Assembly: GCA_021399435.1 (NCBI GenBank)
Contig: JAJTUP010000016.1
Coordinates: forward strand, 1,236,634 to 1,300,633
Reading direction: 5' to 3'
Length of the DNA stretch: 64,000 bases
Origin: Diaporthe sp. PMI_573
Lineage: Eukaryota > Ascomycota > Sordariomycetes > Diaporthales > Diaporthaceae
Shown: positions 46,169-55,003 of the stretch, piece by piece
Layout of the letters: each line of letters starts with the position of its first letter
How positions within the stretch are numbered: the stretch's first letter is position 1
The notes under the pieces: model-generated
Databases searched by the model: none
What the model saw: only the letters and a program-made list of their open reading frames with translations
What the model was told of the DNA's origin: nothing
Program-made: the position numbers and the translations under genes

Positions 46169-48703
46169 ATGTCTGAACAAGAAATCATCAAAAATGGCCA
46201 ATTCCTAGTGGAGTGCTTGCAGGTGCTGGGCGACTTCGCATCCGAGGCGACGAAAGCCACCGGGCAAGAACTCGACCCCCGAGTGCTCTCAAACTACACC
46301 GAACAGATCGGACTGGTCCTCTGTGAGATTCAGAGCATCCGCGACAGGCTCAGGTCCCGCCAGGTCGACATCACCCAGCGGGAGACCGAGCTTGACGGCC
46401 GAGAGCAAGAGGTGGAAGACCTGCGCAGGCGGGCCGACAACTGCGAGCTTGAGCTGTCCAAGGCCAGGTCGGCCGTGCAGAAGCTCGAGGCCGAGCGAGC
46501 TGCGGGCCAGAGTGACAGAGACACCCTCATGAGCTCGCTCCAGAGTGCCATCGACAAGGTGCAGCCCGTCGTCTCCCGCGAGAGTGAGATTGCGCGCCGC
46601 GAACAGGCTGCGGGAGAGGCTCTCAGGAAGAACACTGAGCTTGTCGCCAGGAACACGGCAATTCAGGCCGGCCTTGACCAAGAGATGCAGGAAGCCATAC
46701 GCGCCAAGCAAGCACGTCAAGACGCAGACGCAAGGTACCTGCAGGACCAGGCAGCTCTTGAGCAACAAAAGAAGCAACTCGAGCACACTTCGCGCCAGCT
46801 CGAACAAGACAGAACGAAACTTGAACAAGACCGAAGCCGGTTTGAGCAAGAGAGTAAGGCTGCTACAGAGTTTCGCGCCGGACTCAACCAGGCACAACGT
46901 CTCTTGGGCACCGTCAAGGCTGAGGCAGACACCGCCAAGGCTGTGGCAGACACCGCCAAGGCTGAGGCAGACACCGCCAAGGCTGAGGCAGACTCCGTCA
47001 AGGCTGAGGCAGACTCCGTCAAGGCCGAGGCGGACTCCCTCAAGGCCGAGGCAGACAAGACCTTGCAGGACGCAAGACATCAGAAGTCGGCGTCTGAGCA
47101 GCTAAACCGCGAATCAGACTCGCGGCGCGCACTCGTCGACAGGATGTTTAGTGACATCTCGGAACAATGCAAAACCATGTCGTCTCTTCTTGCAAAGATC
47201 AGCGAGAAGGACGCACGGGCGGGCCGAGAACACACTGAGCTCTCGTCATTGCTGGAGAAGTCCAAGGACCTAGCAGCACGCCTAGAAGAAGACCGCAACG
47301 AGGCTGCAAACGCCGCCGGGTCGGACAAGAACGAGCTGACAGAAACCCTGGAACGAGCCAGGGGGGTCCTGCGGGAGACCAAAAAGGCAGACGACCTGGC
47401 TGCTGCTGCATCTGTCCTTCGACAAGCTAATTGCATCCTCGATGCGAGCAAAGGGTCGGCCGGGAAACGGATTCATGTCGTCGAACAGGAGAGAGACGAG
47501 CTGAGGACCGAAAGAGACAGGCTCAAGGGCGAGGCAGAGGTGCAGAAGATCGAATCCTGCCTTCTGACTGCGGAGTCCCAGAACCGCCTCAAGGCACTCG
47601 AGGAGTCCCGAGAACGGATCAAGGAACTCGAGGCGTCCAAGGTCGCCCTGAGGGACAGAGCCGACCGAGAAGCCGCGAGGACCGATCGACAGATGCGGGC
47701 ACTCCTGGTCTCGAACACCTGGCACATTTCCAACTCGGAGCGGAAGACCGAGCATTTCCTGCAACAGGTCCAGAGAATCCGGGATTCGAACGATTCGCTG
47801 CAGGGGAGACTAGATAGAAAGGCCGCCGAGTTCCAGTCCAAGCAGGATGAGCTGACGAATGTCCGACGTGACCGTGACGACCTGGAGCACCAGGTCAGAC
47901 GGGCAAACCAGGCGTCTGACGAGGCCCAGAAGGAGGCCGAAGGGCTCAGGCGCCGGTCGGCTGCCGCAGCGGCTGAGCTCGCCGCGCTGCAGGGCCAGGC
48001 CCGCACGCTCGAGTCTCGCGCGCGATCCTCAGACAAGAGGTACGAGACGAGGCTGGACCAGGATTTCAAGACCCTGACCAAGGCGTACGAGGGCCTCCAG
48101 GTCCACGACAAAAGCCGAGAGCTGGAGGAGGAGCTCCGCGGCAGAGACCGGGACCTGCAGGACATGCGCGAGGAGTGCAAGCGCCTCAGGACCGACCGGG
48201 CCAATAGAGAACTCGCGTCGAGACAGGGTGACCAGGCCGGCCGCGGGAGGCATCCTGCAGACGCCCGTGCCGAGAGGAGCCCCTGGGAGGTGACAGTGGA
48301 CAGCCTGTTCCGGTACCTCGAGGGCCTCAGGCCGGTCAGCTCCGGCGGCGGGGGCCCTGGGTTCAAGGCTGCCGACGACGAGAGGCTGTTGCGGGCGCTC
48401 GGGAAGTTCTTGGTCAAGGAGGAGAGGCGTGACAGGTTCACGGTATTCCTCGAGGCCGGGTGCAGGCCTGACCAGTGGTACTGCATTGCCCATATCTTTA
48501 GCTCACGCCACGCCGGCCTGACGCCGTTGGGGGGCAGGTGTCTGACACACGACGACTGCAGAGACTGCCTGCTCCATGTACGGCATCTTGATGCGTCCTC
48601 GGGCGGCAGGACCCTGGACTTCAGGGTGCCGATCCCGGACGAGGAGGACGAGGACGAGGACGAGGAGGACGGGGGTGTACAGCTAGCATCTGCTACCGTC
48701 TAA
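46169..48703 (+). CDS. Long coiled-coil protein A (844 aa), unknown
   Basis: Intronless; ATG in CACCATGT. Residues 1-75 are a small helical head (LVECLQVLGDFASEATK). About 75-690 is almost continuous coiled coil rich in Glu, Arg, Lys and Ala, with KQLEHTSRQLEQDRTKLEQD as an example. Residues 249-297 are seven exact heptads of the KAEAD type, coded by a 21-bp repeat. The C-terminal domain (about 700-815) is globular (FLVKEERRDRFTVFLEAG, IFSSRHAGL, CLTHDDCRDCLLHV, RTLDFRV) and the tail is strongly acidic. Its end motifs resemble those of the convergent gene at 48942. No known motor or SMC ATPase motif is present, so it is likely structural. Confidence 0.75.
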   Translation: MSEQEIIKNGQFLVECLQVLGDFASEATKATGQELDPRVLSNYTEQIGLVLCEIQSIRDRLRSRQVDITQRETELDGREQEVEDLRRRADNCELELSKARSAVQKLEAERAAGQSDRDTLMSSLQSAIDKVQPVVSRESEIARREQAAGEALRKNTELVARNTAIQAGLDQEMQEAIRAKQARQDADARYLQDQAALEQQKKQLEHTSRQLEQDRTKLEQDRSRFEQESKAATEFRAGLNQAQRLLGTVKAEADTAKAVADTAKAEADTAKAEADSVKAEADSVKAEADSLKAEADKTLQDARHQKSASEQLNRESDSRRALVDRMFSDISEQCKTMSSLLAKISEKDARAGREHTELSSLLEKSKDLAARLEEDRNEAANAAGSDKNELTETLERARGVLRETKKADDLAAAASVLRQANCILDASKGSAGKRIHVVEQERDELRTERDRLKGEAEVQKIESCLLTAESQNRLKALEESRERIKELEASKVALRDRADREAARTDRQMRALLVSNTWHISNSERKTEHFLQQVQRIRDSNDSLQGRLDRKAAEFQSKQDELTNVRRDRDDLEHQVRRANQASDEAQKEAEGLRRRSAAAAAELAALQGQARTLESRARSSDKRYETRLDQDFKTLTKAYEGLQVHDKSRELEEELRGRDRDLQDMREECKRLRTDRANRELASRQGDQAGRGRHPADARAERSPWEVTVDSLFRYLEGLRPVSSGGGGPGFKAADDERLLRALGKFLVKEERRDRFTVFLEAGCRPDQWYCIAHIFSSRHAGLTPLGGRCLTHDDCRDCLLHVRHLDASSGGRTLDFRVPIPDEEDEDEDEEDGGVQLASATV
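46913..47059 (+). repeat. 21-bp coding minisatellite (seven heptads)
   Basis: Seven tandem 21-bp units, each coding one coiled-coil heptad of the form (V/A/L)KAEAD(T/S/K). Unit length equals exactly one heptad, so gain or loss of units lengthens the coil without changing its register. Confidence 0.92.
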
Positions 48704-48724
48704 TTCACGCCGCTGTTCTGTCCA

Positions 48725-48751
48725 TGTGCGTGTGTGTGTGTGTGTGTGTGT
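48725..48751. repeat. GT microsatellite
   Basis: About twelve GT units just after the stop of coiled-coil gene A, in the 240-bp gap between two convergent 3' ends. Confidence 0.92.
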
Positions 48752-48941
48752 ACTCGGATTTTACTTTGCGTGATAACTTGTGACTAACCGTGGCCCACAT
48801 ACTGTGACATGTCGGGATCTGATATCTGGTGGGCGAAGTTTGTCAGATTTGGTGATGAGATGTAATAACGAGCCAGGCGAGGCTGATGAGCTACGACACG
48901 GGTGCAAACGGGCGGATTGTGAAATCACTGTATTGATCTAT

Positions 48942-51797
48942 TTAAATGTTGTGCGCCAGCCACGTGTTGTCCGATGGCTGCAGCTGCAGGTCCACGGCAT
49001 CGTGGCCAGGCCCGATCCTCAGCACGTCCATGCCCGGCCTGGAGACCAGGGCCTTGTTGACAAACCGCAGGGTGCGGGAGCCGGTGTCAAACACGACGGC
49101 ACTCGTCCAGTCCCTGTGCGAGCACAGGCCTGTCCTGTCGCCGAAGATCCGGCAGAGGCCGTGGCTCTCGGGGTTAACATCGCCCCGCAGTATGCCCAGG
49201 ACGGGGGAGCAGGGGTGCCGGCTGAGCTCGGCAAACAGCGACGCCTTGTGCGCCCGCCACGGGGAGTCCTCCGGGACCGCCCGCCCGATCCGCCCCTCGA
49301 CGAGCTCCATCAGCTGCCAGAACGCGAGCGAGAACTCCACGGGGACGTTGGCCGCCTCCCTGATGGCACCGACGACCCTGCGGGCGAGCTCGGTCAGGAT
49401 CGCCATCGGCATCCTCAGCGTGTTTTCGCTGCCGGCGCTGGTGATCAGGCCGTCCAGGACGGCCCGCGAGGGCTCGGCGTTGAGCTTCCCGGAGACCGCC
49501 CCCCCGAGGAGGAGGACGACCCCGATCTGCAGGCTGGCGTCCCGCGGCACCAGGGCGCGCGCCCCTGCTGCGTCTGCCGGGCTGCCGTCCCACGACCGGA
49601 GGATCGTCCACGTGTCAGGCGCCGCTCGCGTGCAGAAGACGTCGTCCCTCTGGAAGATGGCGCCGACGAGGCCGCTGAACATGTAGTCACAGGGGCCGAG
49701 CCCGGTCATCTCGGCCAGGAACAACGAGGCCCGTTGGATGTTCTCCGTGATCTCCTCGGCCCTCGCCGAACCGGAAGCCTGCAGGCCCTCGAGCTCGCCC
49801 TGCAGGGACTCGATCCTCTCGAGCTGCCGGTCGCTGAGCTCCTGGGCCGCGCGCAGCTGCTCGCCGGCCCTCTGGGCGCTCCTGAGCTCCCGCTCCCTGT
49901 CCGACAGCCGCGCCCTGGCGTCGTCGACCTGGTACTGGCGGTGCTGCAGCTCTCTGGCCAGCCCCTGCTCCCTGCGGGCCGCCTGGAGTTCCTGGTCTGC
50001 CAGCCTCTCGTCCCGCTGCCTGGCGAGTGCCACCTTCTGGCCGATGAGGTCTTCCTTGTCCCTGACGGTACGCTGCAGCTCGTCGACGTCATCTTTCAGG
50101 GCGTCGATTTCCCGCACGGCAGCGCCGAGCTGCGTGTCGCGGTCGGAGAGCTGGCCCTCGAGGTTTTCGGCCCTCGTGGACTCCCCGCGGAGGGCCAGGG
50201 CCTGCTTCTGGAGCTGCGCCTCCTTGGCCTTGAGCCTCCCCTCCGCCGAGGACGCCTCCTCCCTGGCCTGTTCCAGGTCGAACTCGGCCTGTCCGTATTT
50301 TATCTTCAGGCCCACTTTCTCCTTTTCGAGCTCGGCCGCCCTGCGCTTGGCATCCGCGAGGCCGTCCGGCGAGGCCGCCGTGGCCCTGCTGTCCCCACGC
50401 AGCTTGTCGCGCTCCCCCCTCAGCCTGGCGGCCGTCTCCCCGGCCAGCTCTAGCCCGCGGGCCATGCTGGCAATCCTGCCGTGTGCCTTGGCGAGCTCGG
50501 CGTCCTTTTCTTCGAGGGCGTCCTCCTTCTCCTTGGCGGCCCTGTCTGCCTCCTCGCGCGTCTCCTGCATGACCGACCTGACCCGGGCGAGGCGCGCCTC
50601 GTTCGCGTCCTGCTTGGCCTTGTACCGATCAAGCCTCTTCTCCAGCCTCTCGCGGTCGGCCTGCATCTTGCCCAGCTCTGTGCCCTTGCCGGAGATCTCG
50701 CGGCGCGCGCTGGTGTTCTCGGCCCGGAGCTCGTCGACCTGCCCCTGCATGCGCTCGACGGCGGCCTGGTGGCTGGTCTTCAGGCCGTTCATGCTCTCGG
50801 CATGGCTGTCCCTGGACGACGCGTGCGACGCCCTCTCGGCGTCGAGGTCCTTCTGCAGCCGGTCCAGGGTGCCGCGCCTGGTCTCCTGCGCCTTGCTCTC
50901 CCGCTCCGACTGCAGCTGCCCGCGCAGGGAGGCCACCGTGTCCCTGTGGTTTGCGCCATTGGTCTCGGCCACGTCCAGCCTGTCCCTGAGGGACTCCTGC
51001 TCTTCTTTATACTTGGCAGCGCGCCGCTGCTCGGACGACAGGTCCTGCTCGAGCCTGTCGGCGCGCCAGCGGAGCTTTTCGAGCTTGGCCCTCGCGCCCG
51101 CGGCGGCCTCCTCGGCGGCCTCGAGCTGGCCTCTTGCCCCCGTGAGCCTCCCCCTCAGCCTCGCGGACTCTGCCCTCTCGGCCTTGAGGTGGCTGTCTGC
51201 CTCCTCCTGGCCCCTGACGGCGGCGGCGGCCTTGTCGGCCTCCTCGGCGCACCTGCGGTCGAGCGACCTCACCCGCGTCCGGAGGTCCTCCAGCTGCTCG
51301 CTGCCCACTTGGCCGCTGGAGATCTGTGTCTGCCGGGTCGCGACAATGTCGCACGAGAGCGCGTCCCTGAGGCCTGAGAACTCCTCGAGCGCCGCCGGCA
51401 GGTCCGTGACCACCAGCGGGAGGAGCTGCAGGACTACTGCGCCTATGGCGGCCCTCTGGCCCCCGATGGCGGAGGCTGCCGCGCCGGGGGACCCCAACAC
51501 GAGCTGCCGGAGGGAGTCCACGTTGGCCTTGAGCCCGCCCTTGACCTCTTCGCAGCGGTCCTCGAGCCGCTCCTTGATCCTCGTGACGGCCTCCAGGCGG
51601 GAGATTGCCTCGCGCATCCCGTCGGCGTCATCGTAGCCAACGCGCACGGCGAGGCCCTCCCCGGGGCCAAAGTCGTCGACAAGCTGACAGGCGATGTCCT
51701 CGCCCTCCTTGAGCTTGTCTTCCGAGGCCGCGACGTTGCCGAGGACCTGTCTGGCGGAGATGAGCCCATCGGCGGGCTCAAATTCGTGTTGGTACAT
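48942..51797 (-). CDS. Long coiled-coil protein B (951 aa), unknown
   Basis: Intronless. The frame runs further upstream only to a GTG through UTR-like sequence; the first ATG is 51797. The head (1-150) includes ARQVLGNVAASEDK, similar to QVLGDFASEATK in coiled-coil A. About 200-690 is long coiled coil (AEEADKAAAAVRGQEEADSH, RLEKRLDRYKAKQDANEARL). The C-terminal 250 residues are globular (LAEMTGLGPCDYMFSGLVGA, VPVEFSLAFWQLMELV, CRIFGDRTGLCSHRDWTSAV, SRTLRFVNKAL). The last part aligns loosely with the C-domain of A (IF-x2-R...GL, C-x-H-x-D, RTL-x-F). The genes are convergent. I take them as diverged paralogues of an undescribed family. Confidence 0.75.
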   Translation of the reverse strand: MYQHEFEPADGLISARQVLGNVAASEDKLKEGEDIACQLVDDFGPGEGLAVRVGYDDADGMREAISRLEAVTRIKERLEDRCEEVKGGLKANVDSLRQLVLGSPGAAASAIGGQRAAIGAVVLQLLPLVVTDLPAALEEFSGLRDALSCDIVATRQTQISSGQVGSEQLEDLRTRVRSLDRRCAEEADKAAAAVRGQEEADSHLKAERAESARLRGRLTGARGQLEAAEEAAAGARAKLEKLRWRADRLEQDLSSEQRRAAKYKEEQESLRDRLDVAETNGANHRDTVASLRGQLQSERESKAQETRRGTLDRLQKDLDAERASHASSRDSHAESMNGLKTSHQAAVERMQGQVDELRAENTSARREISGKGTELGKMQADRERLEKRLDRYKAKQDANEARLARVRSVMQETREEADRAAKEKEDALEEKDAELAKAHGRIASMARGLELAGETAARLRGERDKLRGDSRATAASPDGLADAKRRAAELEKEKVGLKIKYGQAEFDLEQAREEASSAEGRLKAKEAQLQKQALALRGESTRAENLEGQLSDRDTQLGAAVREIDALKDDVDELQRTVRDKEDLIGQKVALARQRDERLADQELQAARREQGLARELQHRQYQVDDARARLSDRERELRSAQRAGEQLRAAQELSDRQLERIESLQGELEGLQASGSARAEEITENIQRASLFLAEMTGLGPCDYMFSGLVGAIFQRDDVFCTRAAPDTWTILRSWDGSPADAAGARALVPRDASLQIGVVLLLGGAVSGKLNAEPSRAVLDGLITSAGSENTLRMPMAILTELARRVVGAIREAANVPVEFSLAFWQLMELVEGRIGRAVPEDSPWRAHKASLFAELSRHPCSPVLGILRGDVNPESHGLCRIFGDRTGLCSHRDWTSAVVFDTGSRTLRFVNKALVSRPGMDVLRIGPGHDAVDLQLQPSDNTWLAHNI

Positions 51798-52795
51798 TTT
51801 CAACGGTCTCGACGAACGAATTGTTCGCGTTGTGTTTAAATGATACTGGATAAATTGTGCTGAATTGATGATATCGTGGTTAAGAATCTGTGTTCCAAAG
51901 AATCTGTGTTCAAACGCGCGATGTGTGCTACAGAAAAACCCCCCCCCCTTCCCCCCCATCCGCCCGCGAGGGCAAGGTGCGCGAGATGGGCATCCCACAG
52001 CAGGCCGCCGCCCTTGCTTACGTAATCGGAAGCCCGGCGAAGGGGGCCAGGCAGGCAGCCCGTGGTTGACTTTTCAAGAGCTCAATCCTGACGGCGAGGC
52101 GGGGGCCACCGCTTGGCAGCCGGGCAGTCCTGGGGCCGGTTAACCTATTGATATACTTTTTGAATTATCGATTTGTGTCGAGACAACGGCATCACTCAAC
52201 TCGTCCTGACGTGGCAGCCGGTTGACGAGCTGGGCCCGACTAGTGTCCTGCTTAGTAAGCTATATCGACCTCATGTCAGCGGCTTGGCCGACGCGGCATG
52301 TCCGCCGTCGTGAGATTCGAGGCCATCCGCTCTTTGGTTTTTGGTGGTTTTTTTTTGGCTCTTTAAACATTGAGGAGCCTATACTATGGACTTGCTCCTG
52401 TACTTGCTGTATGTAATCATGGAAACGTGTGCCAGGGCGATGGGTGACTACGGTGTGCTGGATCTACTCAGCCACTCCTCGAAGGACTTGCCCGTAGCTA
52501 CAGATAGAAGAAATGCATGGATAGAAGCAGGTTGGGAGCCCCCGCCGCCGTACCGACAGGCGTGGGAGGTCGGACGGTAGGCCCTGGTCTGACCTCCAAG
52601 CTGCACAGAGGCAAGTTTCCAATAGGCTTGCCTGCCCCTGCAAGACTCTGGTTCAACAGAGCTTCCAATTCAGCCCACTGCGACAACCCACCACCGACAG
52701 CCCCTCTCGAAACCACATTGCGAAACAACAAGCAATCGCATACACACACACAAAGCAGACAACGCGAAGACGACGCGACAAACAATTGTCTAAGA
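51798..52795. other. Divergent promoter region, coiled-coil B and AT-hook genes
   Basis: About 1 kb with poly-C runs (51939-51958), a poly-T/G stretch (52335-52357) and CA repeats (52739-52752) close to the AT-hook gene start. The frame from an ATG at 52517 is open into that gene, but its content is low-complexity and looks like a leader. Confidence 0.55.
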
Positions 52796-54853
52796 ATGCC
52801 TCGACCAAAAGATAAAGACGTGGTGAATTCAACCACCCGCGAAGCCATAATCCAGCGCGAGTCAACATGGCTCAACGAGGCCATGGAAAAGTCACAGAAT
52901 GAAGGAAAAGAGCACTACCGCGCTCTCACCCATCGTTCCTTTGACAGTCTCAAGAGGAACAGGGGCAGCCTCCGCCCTAGGTTGTGGTCTGACGACGACG
53001 AGGCGGAGGTCCTGGCCCAGTGGGACAGGGACAGTGCCGGAAAGCCATGTAGGCGGCCCAACGCAAAGGAGCAATACCTCTGGAAGACGAGCGCCAGATT
53101 CCTCGAGTGCCTCCCCACCGAGCTGATCGGCATGAGGTACGGCCTGGAGTACGACACGGGAGAGGCCAAGTCACAAAACTGGACGGAAAACTTCTGTGTC
53201 CGCCTGGTCCAGATTATTGCCCATCCCATCTTCGACAACAGTCCTGCCAAGATCGCGCTGGCCATCAAGTTCTCGGTGTGCTCGTGGCAACGCCTGAAGT
53301 GGGTCATCCCTGATCTCAACGATCTCTTCCTACTGGTGGTCCAGAAGGTGGCAGAGAGCAATGATGCCATGGTCGGTGCCAAGCTCGTGCGGGACTCTAT
53401 CAAGAAGTGGAGGGCCCGGTGGCCGCAGGGAGACCTCCCAGAATGGGCGCAGCTGCTCAGGGCGGTCGTTGCCAACGGCAAGCGGCCAGTCTCCGACGCC
53501 GAGTCACCTCACCTCGTCGCCACCCAGCACCTAAGCGTCATAGTCGACTCCCTAGACGAGATCACGCACGGAAAGCTGGTCAGGAACCACAGCGTCGGTT
53601 TATACGAGCGAGCGCTCAAAGACATCCGCTCCAACATCGACCTGCCGACCGGTAAGGACCCTGTTGACCAGCTCCTGGCCGAGGGAATCATCCACAACCG
53701 CAGGCTAAGAGTGCTACGCGATCGCCATCCGGGCGTCAATGACATATACGAGCATGTTTCTCGGCCCCAGGCAGTTCGGCCGAAGCCAAAGGACGAGTAT
53801 GCCGATATTGATATAGAGTCTTCTGAGGACGACGAGTCTTCCAGTGCTGAAGAGCAGGCCGAGGCTGCCGAGGCTGCCCAAGCCTCTCGGGCTGGCCAGG
53901 CAGCAAAGCGAAAGCGTGGAAGACCAGGACGCGTCGGGAACACGCCTGACCTGGTAGTTGAACATGATGTCAACCCCGGCGAGCGGTCCAACGATGGCGG
54001 CGGGTTACCGCCGGCGAAGCGGCCACGAGGACGGCCACCTAAAACTGCCACACCAGCGGTTCCAGGTCCGGGTGAGGCAGCTGCGAGCCCAAAGCCCACC
54101 GGAGAAGGCGCTGATGTCCTGCAGGATGCGGGCTCGGGTGACTCCGACGTCCCCCTGGTACCAATGTCACTTGGACGGCCTGTGCAGGAGCGCGCAAGAG
54201 CCGCCTCCGTGCCAGACAGCATCGCCAACCCCGGTGGGCAGCAGGGTGTGCCAGTGGACCCAGGCTTCTCACTCGACAATGACGATATGGGAGGTGAACC
54301 TTTCCTTTTCGAAGATGGTGGCGTTGAGCCCTTGCCATTGAACAAGGACGATCTCCAGGATGGCGGTTTCCTTGACAATGACAATGGCACTCGGGATGAG
54401 CTTGGTGTGCTCGATGACACGCCCCCCTTGCCGCAGTTATGGCCGTACGGCGCTTCCGCCAAGGCCCGGCCAACCACGTCGCATTCCGAGGAACTTGGAC
54501 AAGACACAACCGCCGGCGAGGACGGCACCGACCACTCCCTCATCGATGCGAGTCCCACCGGTGAGGTTGCCACCACAGAGCACGGGACTGATGAGATCCT
54601 GACAGTCGGGCGTGGCATCTATGGGGCCTTCCCAGACCGTCGACGCCCCACCCATGAAGCCACTCCTCCTTCGGCTGATGCTGGCGGCTCAGTCTCTGGC
54701 GGTGGCCCGGTCGCGGCTGCAGGAGGGGCAGCTGGGTCCTCACCTGCAGACGGGCTGGAAACCAACTTGTTCGTGCCCCGCGACGGCGGCACATACCACG
54801 GTGCTTCCCCCGCGCAGGCAGCACGGGAAGAGACGGAGTGGCCGGAAAGTTAA
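52796..54853 (+). CDS. AT-hook protein (685 aa), probably DNA-binding
   Basis: Intronless. An in-frame ATG at 52517 would add 93 residues, but that part contains a translated CA repeat and looks like leader, so I prefer 52796 (MPRPKDKDVV). Residues 1-330 are globular and helical (FCVRLVQIIAHPIFDNSPAK, WQRLKWVIPDLNDLFLLVV, IVDSLDEITHGKLV). Then an acidic Ser stretch and two AT-hooks, KRKRGRPGR and KRPRGRPPK, near 380 and 420. These bind the minor groove of AT-rich DNA. The last 250 residues are Pro/Gly/Asp-rich and disordered. The N-terminal domain is not one I recognise. It sits 2 kb from the AT-rich retroelement. Confidence 0.68.
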   Translation: MPRPKDKDVVNSTTREAIIQRESTWLNEAMEKSQNEGKEHYRALTHRSFDSLKRNRGSLRPRLWSDDDEAEVLAQWDRDSAGKPCRRPNAKEQYLWKTSARFLECLPTELIGMRYGLEYDTGEAKSQNWTENFCVRLVQIIAHPIFDNSPAKIALAIKFSVCSWQRLKWVIPDLNDLFLLVVQKVAESNDAMVGAKLVRDSIKKWRARWPQGDLPEWAQLLRAVVANGKRPVSDAESPHLVATQHLSVIVDSLDEITHGKLVRNHSVGLYERALKDIRSNIDLPTGKDPVDQLLAEGIIHNRRLRVLRDRHPGVNDIYEHVSRPQAVRPKPKDEYADIDIESSEDDESSSAEEQAEAAEAAQASRAGQAAKRKRGRPGRVGNTPDLVVEHDVNPGERSNDGGGLPPAKRPRGRPPKTATPAVPGPGEAAASPKPTGEGADVLQDAGSGDSDVPLVPMSLGRPVQERARAASVPDSIANPGGQQGVPVDPGFSLDNDDMGGEPFLFEDGGVEPLPLNKDDLQDGGFLDNDNGTRDELGVLDDTPPLPQLWPYGASAKARPTTSHSEELGQDTTAGEDGTDHSLIDASPTGEVATTEHGTDEILTVGRGIYGAFPDRRRPTHEATPPSADAGGSVSGGGPVAAAGGAAGSSPADGLETNLFVPRDGGTYHGASPAQAAREETEWPES

Positions 54854-55003
54854 TAGATTAGTCACTCTTTACGTATCTGAAGAAGGGGTCTGATCAAAGA
54901 AATGCTGTCACCATGTCACGAGAGGTGGGTCAAATGGATGCCGTAAAGCCGTGCCTATGTTCGTAAGCTTCTGTCTAATCTTCACGCCTTGCTTCTGCCC
55001 TTG

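Noticed and set aside
47473..48486. 337-codon minus-strand frame inside coiled-coil gene A
   Set aside because: It is a Ser/Arg-rich mirror of the Glu/Lys/Arg coil codons, with no motif of its own.
48780..51636. Long plus-strand frames of 557 and 632 codons
   Set aside because: Both are antisense to coiled-coil gene B and have the Ser/Arg or Pro/Leu bias of a GC-rich mirror frame.
52517..52795. 93-residue N-terminal extension of the AT-hook protein
   Set aside because: It includes a translated CA repeat and Pro/Arg low complexity; the start at 52796 is more likely, though not proven.
53509..54618. 369-codon minus-strand frame
   Set aside because: It is antisense to the AT-hook gene and of low complexity.
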